DNA of 17,358 bases, taken from positions 1-17,358 of the forward strand of contig JAEYPY010000045.1 of the NCBI GenBank assembly GCA_023410295.1, in the 5' to 3' direction. The notes beneath the pieces were generated by a model. That model was not told where the DNA came from, did not search any database, and saw only the letters and a program-made list of their open reading frames with translations. The DNA comes from Pseudomonadota bacterium. GTDB lineage: Bacteria; Pseudomonadota; Alphaproteobacteria; Caulobacterales; Aquidulcibacteraceae. The position numbers and the translations under genes are program-made. This document shows, one piece after another, positions 5,877-13,216 of the stretch. The stretch's first letter is position 1. Each line of letters starts with the position of its first letter.

Positions 5877-7616
5877 ATGCATGATCTGGTGATCCGTAAT
5901 GGCGTGGTCGTGGATGGGTCTGGGGCGGCGCGGTTCGAGGCTGACGTCGCGGTTGATGGCGGGCTGATTAGCGCTGTCGGCAAGAACCTGCCGCGCGGGC
6001 GCGAGGAGATCGATGCGACGGGCAAGATCGTCGCGCCCGGCTGGGTCGATATTCATACGCACTATGACGGCCAGGCGACGTGGGATCAGGAGATGGCGCC
6101 CTCCTCCTGGCACGGCGTCACCACGGTGGTGATGGGCAATTGCGGCGTCGGCTTTGCGCCGGCCAAGCCCGACAAGCACGACTGGCTGATCGGGCTGATG
6201 GAGGGCGTGGAAGACATTCCGGGCACGGCGCTGGCCGAAGGCATGACCTGGAATTGGGAGACCTTCCCGGAATATCTCGACGAACTGGAACGGCTGCCGC
6301 GCACGGTCGATATCGGCACGCACGTGCCGCACGGCGCGGTGCGCGCCTACGTGATGGACGAACGCGGCGCCCGCAGCGATGTCCCGACCGAGCACGAGAT
6401 CGCGCGCATGTCGGCGCTGGTGGAGGAAGGCCTCCGCGCCGGCGCGCTCGGCTTTTCCACCTCGCGCACGATCCTGCACAAATCGGTCGATGGCGAACTG
6501 GTGCCGGGCACGAGCGCGTCGAAGGAAGAGCTGATCGGCATTGGCCGCGCCATGGGGCGCGTCGGCCACGGCGTGTTCGAGATGGCCTCGGATATGAAGC
6601 GCGATTGGCGCGAGTTCGAATGGATGGGCGAGCTGTCGCGCGAGACTGGCTTGCCGGTGACGTTCGCGGCGCTGCAATCGATCGCCAAAGAAATGCCGCT
6701 CAATGAGCAGATCGCCGAGATGCGCACGGCTAACGCGAAGGGCGCCAACATCGTCGCGCAGATCGCGCTGCGTGGGAACGGCATCGTCATGGCCTGGCGC
6801 GGCACGGTGCATCCGTTCCGCTTCAAGCCGGCGTGGGCGGAGATTGCGCAGCTGCCGTGGGAGGCGCAGCTGGCGCGGCTGCGCGATCCGGCGTTCAAGC
6901 AGCGCATGATCACCGAAGCGCCAGTATTTCCGCCTAGCGATCTGGCGGCGCTGATGATGGTGGTCACCAGCGGCTGGTCGGTGCAGTACGAGATGGGGCC
7001 GGACTTCAATTACGAGCCGACGCAAAGCGAAACCATCGCCGCGCGCGCGGCGGCGGCGGGCGTTGAGCCGGCGACCTACGCGTACGATCTCTTGATGCAG
7101 GAGAATGGTGCGGGCTTCATCTATTTCCCGATCCTCAATTATCAGGACGGCAATCTCGACTTTCTCGAGGCGCTGCAGCACGCCGACGATACGGTGAACT
7201 CGCTCTCCGACGGCGGCGCCCATTGCGGCACGATCTGCGACGCGGCGTCGCCGACTTTCATGCTGCAGCACTGGGTGCGCGACCGCGCGCGTGGGCGCAT
7301 TTCGCTGGAGCATGCGGTGAAGCGCCAGGCGCGCGATACGGCGCTGCTTTATGGCTTGAGCGACCGCGGACTCATCGCGCCGGGCTATTTGGCGGATATC
7401 AATGTGATTGATCTCGACAAGCTGAAGCTCGGGCGACCTTGGCTCGCGTTCGATCTGCCGGCTGGCGGCAAGCGATTGTTGCAGAAGGCCGATGGCTACG
7501 CGGCGACGATCAAGTCGGGCCAGGTGACGTTCCGCGACGGGGCGTATCTTGGCGTGCATCCCGGCAAGCTGGTGCGCGGGCCGCAGGCCGCGCCGATGAT
7601 GGCGGCGGCGGAATAG
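5877..7616 (+). CDS. D-aminoacylase-like amidohydrolase (N-acyl-D-amino-acid deacylase family)
   Basis: A 579-residue metal-dependent amidohydrolase. N-terminal beta domain (LVIRNGVVVDGSG, residues 4-16), then GWVDIHTHYDGQATWD with metal-ligand-type His60 and His62, GNCGVGFAP with Cys89 (the bridging Cys typical of D-aminoacylases), and SDGGAHCG with catalytic-type Asp445. The C-terminal part closes the barrel (GYLADINVIDLDKL). The family hydrolyses N-acyl-D-amino acids or related amides in the cytosol; no signal peptide is present. Oddly, the two other conserved His boxes of true D-aminoacylases (THMRxE and SHHK types) read EMASDM and AALQS here, so it is probably a divergent subfamily with a different substrate. 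The start is supported by AGGAG 8 bases upstream. The stop is TAG, 51 bases before the next gene on the same strand. Confidence 0.88.
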   Translation: MHDLVIRNGVVVDGSGAARFEADVAVDGGLISAVGKNLPRGREEIDATGKIVAPGWVDIHTHYDGQATWDQEMAPSSWHGVTTVVMGNCGVGFAPAKPDKHDWLIGLMEGVEDIPGTALAEGMTWNWETFPEYLDELERLPRTVDIGTHVPHGAVRAYVMDERGARSDVPTEHEIARMSALVEEGLRAGALGFSTSRTILHKSVDGELVPGTSASKEELIGIGRAMGRVGHGVFEMASDMKRDWREFEWMGELSRETGLPVTFAALQSIAKEMPLNEQIAEMRTANAKGANIVAQIALRGNGIVMAWRGTVHPFRFKPAWAEIAQLPWEAQLARLRDPAFKQRMITEAPVFPPSDLAALMMVVTSGWSVQYEMGPDFNYEPTQSETIAARAAAAGVEPATYAYDLLMQENGAGFIYFPILNYQDGNLDFLEALQHADDTVNSLSDGGAHCGTICDAASPTFMLQHWVRDRARGRISLEHAVKRQARDTALLYGLSDRGLIAPGYLADINVIDLDKLKLGRPWLAFDLPAGGKRLLQKADGYAATIKSGQVTFRDGAYLGVHPGKLVRGPQAAPMMAAAE

Positions 7617-7667
7617 TTCGTCGCTTGGCGCTTTTGCGTTGCGCGCGGCGCGTGCTAGGCGGGCGGG

Positions 7668-9449
7668 ATGAAGAAGCTTGTCCTTGCCCTTTCCGTCGCT
7701 CTTGCGGCGTGCGCTACGGCCACGCCGGCCGAGGATCATCACGCTGTTTCGACCGCCGGCATCGCTCCGGCTTGGGAGCCGGCGCGTGCGGATGCGCTGC
7801 TGGCGCGCACCGAGCGGCTGCACCTGACGCCTGATCTTTCGGCGCTGACGCCGGGCGAGCAGGTCGCGGTGCGCGAGCTGATCGCGGCGGGCGAGCGCAT
7901 GCATCAGCTTTATCTGGCGCAGCGGCATCCGCAAGGCGTGGCCGCGGCGGCTTATGTGGCGGAGCATCCGGAGTTGACGCGCGAGCGCGATTTGATGCGG
8001 CTCTTTGCCGGCCCGATCGCGACCACGCTCGACAATACGCGCGAGCCGTTCCTGACGGTGTCGCGCGAGACGCCGGCGCGCAACATCTATCCGCTCGGCA
8101 CCACGCGCGAGGCGTTCGATGCGTTCCTGGGGGCCAACCCAGAGCGGCGCGCGACGCTGCTGGATGACCGCACCGTGGTGATGGAAGCGAGCGAAGCGAA
8201 CCGCGCGCACGCGCTGATGGTGCTGGATCATCACCCGGTGTTCGATACGCTGCACCCGGGCCTGCGCGAACGGCTTGCGGGTGAGCAGACTTATCTTGCC
8301 GTGCCCTACTCCGTCGCCTACGCACACGACATCCTCTTCATCAACGAACGCCTGAACGCGGCGGCGGATGCGGTCGAAAGCGGCGATCCGGCGTTTGCGC
8401 GCTATCTGCGTCTGCGCGCACGCGACTTGCTCGCGGACGATTACGAGGGCGGCGACGCGGCCTGGATCACGGGTGAGTTCACCGGCAATCTCAACGCGCA
8501 GATTGGCGCTTACGAGACATATGACGACGCGCTCTACGGCGTGAAGACGTTCTTCTCGCTCTCGCTCTTGGTGCGTGACCGGGCGCGGAGCGATGAGCTG
8601 GCGGAGGCGCTCGAAGAAATCCAGCGGGTGGAGAATGCGCTACCGTATGAGCATCACCGCGAGGTGCGCAGCGATATTCCGGTCGGCGTCTACAACGTGA
8701 TCGCCGATTTCGGCCAGGCGCGCGGCACGAATACGGCGACGATCCTGCCGAACGAAGCCTATCTCGCACGCCAGTACGGGCGCACCATCTTGATGCGCGG
8801 CAATATTCTCTTGGACGAAGGCCTCTTCGCCGAAACGCACGGCGCTTACACGGCGGCAATGGCGAACGGCCAGGCCGATGACTTCACGCCGGAAGGCAAT
8901 TTCTATCGCGTGCTGTGGCACGAGATCGGGCACTATCTGGGCGTCGATCAAACGACGGACGGTCGCGAACTCGATGTGGCGCTGGAGGATACGGCCGATC
9001 TCCTGGAGGAAATGAAGGCCGATCTCGTGTCGCTGACCTCGGCGCGCATCTTGAACGAGCGCCGGCTTCTAAGCGATGCGCAGCTGCGCTCTATCTACGC
9101 GGCCGGCATTCGCCGCGTGCTGCAGAAAAACCGCCCGCGCCGCGAGCAGGCGTACCAGACCATGCAGCTGATGCAGTGGAATTGGTTCATGGACCGCGGC
9201 GCGCTGCGGTTCGAGGATGGGCGCCTGCGCGTCGATTATCGCCGCTATCCGGAAGCGGTGACGAGCCTCCTGCGCGAAGTGCTGGCGGTGCAACGCGCAG
9301 GTGATCGGGCGCGCGCCAATGCGTTCGTGGAGCGCTGGACCGAATGGCGGCCTGAGCTGCACGAAGTGATTGCGACGCGCATGCGCGAAAGCGAACGGGC
9401 GCGGTTCAATATCGTAACGTACGAAGCATTGGACGGGCCGCAGCAATAG
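7668..9449 (+). CDS. M49-like (dipeptidyl-peptidase III-type) zinc peptidase lipoprotein
   Basis: 593 residues. The N-terminus MKKLVLALSVALAAC is a lipoprotein signal with lipobox LAAC (Cys15), so the protein should be anchored to the envelope facing the periplasm. The C-terminal half holds the zinc site LWHEIGHYLG (His418, Glu419, His422) and LLEEMKADLVSL (Glu447/448, Asp452), the pairing seen in bacterial relatives of dipeptidyl-peptidase III. Classical M49 enzymes have HEXXXH; here it is HEXXH, as I recall for many alphaproteobacterial members. It probably cleaves short peptides. It lies between an amidohydrolase and a TonB-dependent receptor on the same strand, consistent with peptide or amino-acid-derivative scavenging, but no operon is proven. 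There is no clear ribosome-binding site; GGCGGGCGGG precedes the ATG. Confidence 0.8.
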   Translation: MKKLVLALSVALAACATATPAEDHHAVSTAGIAPAWEPARADALLARTERLHLTPDLSALTPGEQVAVRELIAAGERMHQLYLAQRHPQGVAAAAYVAEHPELTRERDLMRLFAGPIATTLDNTREPFLTVSRETPARNIYPLGTTREAFDAFLGANPERRATLLDDRTVVMEASEANRAHALMVLDHHPVFDTLHPGLRERLAGEQTYLAVPYSVAYAHDILFINERLNAAADAVESGDPAFARYLRLRARDLLADDYEGGDAAWITGEFTGNLNAQIGAYETYDDALYGVKTFFSLSLLVRDRARSDELAEALEEIQRVENALPYEHHREVRSDIPVGVYNVIADFGQARGTNTATILPNEAYLARQYGRTILMRGNILLDEGLFAETHGAYTAAMANGQADDFTPEGNFYRVLWHEIGHYLGVDQTTDGRELDVALEDTADLLEEMKADLVSLTSARILNERRLLSDAQLRSIYAAGIRRVLQKNRPRREQAYQTMQLMQWNWFMDRGALRFEDGRLRVDYRRYPEAVTSLLREVLAVQRAGDRARANAFVERWTEWRPELHEVIATRMRESERARFNIVTYEALDGPQQ

Positions 9450-9502
9450 CGATCCGCTTTCGCCAGCCGATGGAGCACCCTCGCCTTTCATTGCTGACGG
9501 CC

Positions 9503-9508
9503 TAGATT
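9503..9508 (+). promoter_or_regulatory. Possible -10 box before the TonB-dependent receptor
   Basis: TAGATT 8 bases before the ATG at 9517, which would give an almost leaderless mRNA. The same CTAGATTG word occurs at 5626-5633 before the tRNA. No clear -35 was found, so this is weak. The same bases contain the TAG that closes a short signal-peptide-like frame starting at 9470. Confidence 0.25.
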
Positions 9509-9516
9509 GCCGCTTT

Positions 9517-11478
9517 ATGGAGGGACAGCAGGCGCCGGAAATTGTCGTTGTCGCGCCGCGCTTGCCGGAGGCGGCGGGCGAGCGTGCGTATTCGAGTTAC
9601 GAGATCTCGCCGGAAGTAATCGAGCAAGCGGTGCGCCTCGATGACGCGCTGCGCGTCGCGCCGGGTGTTTCGCTGTTTCGCCGCAACGACAGCGGCGTCG
9701 CCAATCCGACCACGCAGGGGCTTTCGGTGCGTGCGATTGCGCCATCGGGCGCGGGGCGCGCGCTGGTGACGCTGGATGGCGCGCCACTGAATGATCCGTT
9801 CGGCGGCTGGGTGATTTGGGGTCAATTGCCGCCCGAGACGACCGCGCGCGCCACGGTGTTGCGCGGCGCCGGCGCCGGACCTTATGGCGGGGGCGCACTG
9901 ACGGGCGCGGTGCAGCTGGAAGAACGGCGCGGCCAAGGCGCGGCGCTGTCGCTTGAAGGCGGCGAACTTGGCTATCGGCGCGCGTCAGGCGTGGGCGAAG
10001 CTGGCGGCGATGCGTTCTCGCTGATGCTGGCGGCGTCGGCGGAAGCGAGCGATGGCTGGATACCGGTGCGTGAAGGGCGCGGCGCGGCGGATACCGAAGT
10101 GTGGTCGGAATCGGCTACGGCTGTGGCGCGCGCCGAATGGCGCGGCGAGGCGCTGGTGTTCTCGGCGCGGCTCGGCGGTTATGCGGAAGAGCGCGGTGCG
10201 GGATTGGTGGGCGCGCAATCGCGCTCGGAAGGCGCGAGCCTTGCGCTGACGCTGGCCGATCCGGGCGGACCGTTTGCGTGGCGCGTGCAGGCGTGGGCGG
10301 TTGAGTCCGATTTAGCCAATTCCTCCGTCAGCACCGCACCGGACCGTAGCGCGACAACGCCGGCGGCGGATCAAGTGGCGACGCCGGCGTTTGGCTGGGG
10401 CGGCAATGCGGCGGTGCGCTGGACGACGCCGGATGCGGGGCTTGAGCTTGGCGCCGATGTGCGTGTCGCGGATGGCGAGACGCAAGAGCGCTCGGCATTC
10501 TCAGGCGGCGCGTTCACGCGATCGCGTGTGGCGGGCGGCAGAACGCTGACGGGCGGGCTTTATGCCGAAGCGTGGCGCGAGCGTGGGCCTTGGCTTTTCA
10601 CCGGCGGCGCGCGCGTGGATGTGACGCGCGCGGAGGATGGCAAGCGCATTGAGCGGCTCATCGCGACGGGCGCGCCGACGCTGGAATTTTTTCCGGAAGA
10701 CAGCGAGACGGTGGCGCCGACGGCGCGTCTCGGCGTGCGGCGTGCGCTGGGAGCGATGTATCTGCGCGGTGCGGCGTATGCAGGGTTTCGGCCGCCGACG
10801 CTCAACGAACTGCACCGCCCCTTCCGTGTCGGCAACGACGTCACCGAAGCGAACGCCGCGCTGGAGCCGGAGCGCTTGGTGGGCGTCGATGCCGGCATTG
10901 GCGTTGAGTACGCGCGCTGGTCGTGGGATGCGGGACTGTTCGTCAATCGGCTGGACGATGCGATCGTCAATGTGACGCTTGGCGAAGGCCCTGGCACGTT
11001 TCCGCCAGGTGTGTTCGTCCCCGCCGGCGGGGCATATCGGCAGCGGCAGAACGCGGGCACAATTGAAGCTGTTGGCGTTGAAGCTGAAGCGCGCGGGGCC
11101 TTGGCGGATGCGCTCTCCTGGCGCGCGGCGATGACGTATGCGGAGGCGGAAGTCGCCGAGACTGGCTTGCGGCCCGGCCAATCGCCGGAATGGAGCGCAA
11201 GCGCGGGGCTCATTTGGCGCGCAAGCGATGCGACCGAACTTTCCGCCGATCTGCGCCACGAGAGCGAGCGATTCGAAGATGATCTCAACAGCCGTGTGCT
11301 CGGCGCGGCGACGGTGCTGGACCTGCGGCTCGAGCAGCAGATTGCGCCAAGCCTGGCGTTCTACGCCGCACTGGACAATGCGCTTGATGCGGATGTCGAG
11401 ACAGCGGAGACCGCGACCGGCATCGAAAGCTTCGGTCCGCCGCGCGCGTTGCGCGTGGGGCTTCGCTTCAGCCGTTAG
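9517..11478 (+). CDS. TonB-dependent outer-membrane receptor, no visible signal peptide
   Basis: 653 residues. PEIVVVAP (7-14) looks like a TonB box; residues 35-135 form the plug (DDALRVAPGVSLFRR, TTQGLSVRAIAPSGAGRALVTLDG, LRGAGAGPYGGGALTGAVQLEE); the rest is a 22-strand-type barrel ending PRALRVGLRFSR. Such receptors import siderophores, vitamins or other ligands using TonB energy; the ligand cannot be told here. The frame starts almost at the TonB box and has no signal peptide, and no ATG, GTG or TTG exists upstream in this frame before it runs into the previous gene. A short frame at 9470-9505 (MEHPRLSLLTA then TAG) could be the remains of one. As written the protein could not reach the outer membrane, so the 5' end is either damaged or mis-sequenced. 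Its TAG stop overlaps the TAA of the convergent gene. Confidence 0.88.
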   Translation: MEGQQAPEIVVVAPRLPEAAGERAYSSYEISPEVIEQAVRLDDALRVAPGVSLFRRNDSGVANPTTQGLSVRAIAPSGAGRALVTLDGAPLNDPFGGWVIWGQLPPETTARATVLRGAGAGPYGGGALTGAVQLEERRGQGAALSLEGGELGYRRASGVGEAGGDAFSLMLAASAEASDGWIPVREGRGAADTEVWSESATAVARAEWRGEALVFSARLGGYAEERGAGLVGAQSRSEGASLALTLADPGGPFAWRVQAWAVESDLANSSVSTAPDRSATTPAADQVATPAFGWGGNAAVRWTTPDAGLELGADVRVADGETQERSAFSGGAFTRSRVAGGRTLTGGLYAEAWRERGPWLFTGGARVDVTRAEDGKRIERLIATGAPTLEFFPEDSETVAPTARLGVRRALGAMYLRGAAYAGFRPPTLNELHRPFRVGNDVTEANAALEPERLVGVDAGIGVEYARWSWDAGLFVNRLDDAIVNVTLGEGPGTFPPGVFVPAGGAYRQRQNAGTIEAVGVEAEARGALADALSWRAAMTYAEAEVAETGLRPGQSPEWSASAGLIWRASDATELSADLRHESERFEDDLNSRVLGAATVLDLRLEQQIAPSLAFYAALDNALDADVETAETATGIESFGPPRALRVGLRFSR

Positions 11479-11996
11479 CGCGCGGGGCGGATCGTGCTTT
11501 CGTCTTCCGGCAGCAGCGCGTCGCAATTCTCGCGCTCGATCGTGAACATGATGTTGGCGATGAGCCAGCGGCCGTCGTGGCGCACCATCTGTGCGAAATC
11601 GGCGCCGCATTGAACGCGGGCGCCGTCGATCCAGAGATCATAGGGCGCGAACACGCTGGCCATATCGCCGCGGATCAGGACGGTCGGGGACCAGTAGCGG
11701 TCGTCGATGCTCTGCACATTGAGACGGTTGGCGGGATCGACCCAATAGGCATTGCTGCGCGAGACGATGCGCGTGCCCCCGCCCTCGGCCGGCACGGCGA
11801 TGTAGCTCATACCGTCCGCGGTCTGCAGTGCGGCGCGCGCCTCGAGATCCTGCGTATTGATGGCGACGAGGAAGGCGTCGAACGCTTCGAGCACCGCGGC
11901 CTCCTCCCCCGGCTGGTGTCCGGCGGGCGTTTGCGCCGCGGCATTGGCAGCGATAAGGCCGACCGCCAGCGCGGCCGCGACGATGATGCGTTTCAT
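11475..11996 (-). CDS. Exported NTF2-like (SnoaL/DUF4440-type) protein
   Basis: 173 residues. The start is the ATG at 11994-11996, chosen because it begins a clear signal peptide (MKRIIVAAALAVGLIAANAAA, cleavage near residue 21) and has GGGAGG a few bases upstream; the longer open frame to 12707 is an artefact overlapping the RNase D gene. The mature part, EEAAVLEAFDAFLVAINTQDLEARAAL ... GRWLIANIMFTIERENC, has the alpha+beta cone pattern of small NTF2-like proteins that bind or convert small molecules. The role is unknown. Two Cys (in VQCGAD and ENCDAL) could form a disulfide in the periplasm. Divergent from RNase D with 63 bases between starts; convergent with the TonB-dependent receptor, sharing TTAG at the stops. 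Confidence 0.8.
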   Translation of the reverse strand: MKRIIVAAALAVGLIAANAAAQTPAGHQPGEEAAVLEAFDAFLVAINTQDLEARAALQTADGMSYIAVPAEGGGTRIVSRSNAYWVDPANRLNVQSIDDRYWSPTVLIRGDMASVFAPYDLWIDGARVQCGADFAQMVRHDGRWLIANIMFTIERENCDALLPEDESTIRPAR

Positions 11997-12059
11997 GGAC
12001 CCTCCCGTTCCGCCGCGACAGTAGCGCGGGCAAACAAATTGGCCTATGTCGCTCGTCGC

Positions 12060-12713
12060 ATGACACGGAAGCTTTCTCTCACCGTCGACGGCAAGAACGT
12101 CGCGGTCTACCTGCACAAGGGCGATCTGCCCGCGAGCGTCGCGTTCAACGGGCCGGTCGCGGTCGATAGTGAGACGCTGGGGCTCTCGCTGGTGCGCGAT
12201 CCGCTCTGCCTGGTGCAGATCTCCGATGGCGGCCCCGAAGCGCACCTGGTGCAGCTCGACCGGAACGCCTACGACGCGCCAAACCTGAAGCGCGTGCTGA
12301 CCGATCCAGCGACGCTGAAGATCTTCCATTTCGCGCGCTTCGACATCGCGATGTTCATGCGCGACCTCTCGATCGTCTGCGCGCCGCTCTATTGCACCAA
12401 GACCGCGTCCAAGCTGGTGCGCACCTATACCGATCGCCACGGCCTCAAAGACCTGACCAAGGAATTGCTGGGGCGCGACATCTCCAAGGATCAGCAATCC
12501 AGCGATTGGGGCCAGGCCGAACTTTCCGATGCGCAGCTCGCCTACGCCGCTTCCGATGTGCTGCACCTGCATGCGCTGAAGGAAAAGCTCGACGTGATGC
12601 TGGCGCGCGAGGGCCGAGTCGAGATCGCGCAATCGTGCTTCGACTTCCTGCCGACGCGCGCGGCGCTCGATCTCGCCGGCTGGGAAGAGGTCGATATTTT
12701 CGCGCACTCATGA
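12060..12713 (+). CDS. rnd: Ribonuclease D-type 3'-5' exonuclease
   Basis: 217 residues of DEDDy exonuclease: Asp36 and Glu38 in VAVDSETLGL, Asp95 in FHFARFDIAMF, Tyr162 and Asp166 in YAASDVLHLHAL. RNase D trims 3' ends of tRNA precursors and other small RNAs in the cytosol. The HRDC domains of the long E. coli enzyme are missing, which as I recall is usual for the short alphaproteobacterial form. The ATG at 12060 is preferred; the open frame upstream to 11577 runs antisense through the exported NTF2-like gene. Its TGA overlaps the next start (ATGA at 12710-12713), so translation is probably coupled. The symbol is given for family, not for proven equivalence. Confidence 0.88.
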   Translation: MTRKLSLTVDGKNVAVYLHKGDLPASVAFNGPVAVDSETLGLSLVRDPLCLVQISDGGPEAHLVQLDRNAYDAPNLKRVLTDPATLKIFHFARFDIAMFMRDLSIVCAPLYCTKTASKLVRTYTDRHGLKDLTKELLGRDISKDQQSSDWGQAELSDAQLAYAASDVLHLHALKEKLDVMLAREGRVEIAQSCFDFLPTRAALDLAGWEEVDIFAHS

Positions 12714-13216
12714 GCGAAGAACCCGCGAGCACGGCCGCTGAAGCGAAGGCTTTGTGGCGCCGTCTGGCGCCGATCTACCGCACCTGGAGCATGCTCTGGG
12801 ACAGCTTTGTAGCGCGGGAAAGCTGGGGCGCGGTCGGCGTCGATCTCACGACAGGCGTCATCGAGAGCAGGAAGGCGCGCAAAGTTGCTGCGGTGCTGCG
12901 CGGCGCGAGCGGCCCTGCGCTGGATGCGGTGGTGACCATCGCGCAGGTCAACGCCGAACGCGCGACCGCGATTTTCCGCAACGTCGCCATCATGTACGTG
13001 ACGCTGCCGATTGCAGCACTGGCGCTCATGTCCGACGCCGCGCCCGAGATCGTGCAGCGCTTCCTCACTGAGAACGCGGACGATGTTTTGTTCTGGGTCA
13101 TTTTGCTGTCGACCACGCCGATCATGTTCTTTGCGTTCATGTGGCGCGCGAAGCAGCTGGCCTGGTCGATCGAGCTGGCGCGGAGCGGCGCGGTCGAGCC
13201 GCTGGAGCCGAAATGA
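12710..13216 (+). CDS. Small two-TM membrane protein of unknown function
   Basis: 168 residues. The N-terminus is soluble (ALWRRLAPIYRTWSMLWDSF), with a middle helix rich in Ala/Val, and there are two membrane segments, about 90-107 (FRNVAIMYVTLPIAALAL) and 126-145 (VLFWVILLSTTPIMFFAFMW), then a short polar tail. No family recognised. It sits between RNase D and the AMP-binding enzyme and overlaps both by ATGA (12710-12713 and 13213-13216), so the three are almost certainly co-translated. It may anchor or regulate one of its partners; that is inference. Confidence 0.75.
   Translation: MSEEPASTAAEAKALWRRLAPIYRTWSMLWDSFVARESWGAVGVDLTTGVIESRKARKVAAVLRGASGPALDAVVTIAQVNAERATAIFRNVAIMYVTLPIAALALMSDAAPEIVQRFLTENADDVLFWVILLSTTPIMFFAFMWRAKQLAWSIELARSGAVEPLEPK

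Noticed and set aside
5847..8327. 826-codon minus-strand open frame
   Set aside because: It is antisense to the amidohydrolase and the peptidase gene, its product is Arg/His/Ala-rich with no domain, and it arises from GC-biased third positions of the real genes.
11997..12707. N-terminal extension of the NTF2-like frame up to 12707
   Set aside because: It overlaps the RNase D gene antisense, and the signal peptide and ribosome-binding site fix the start at 11996.
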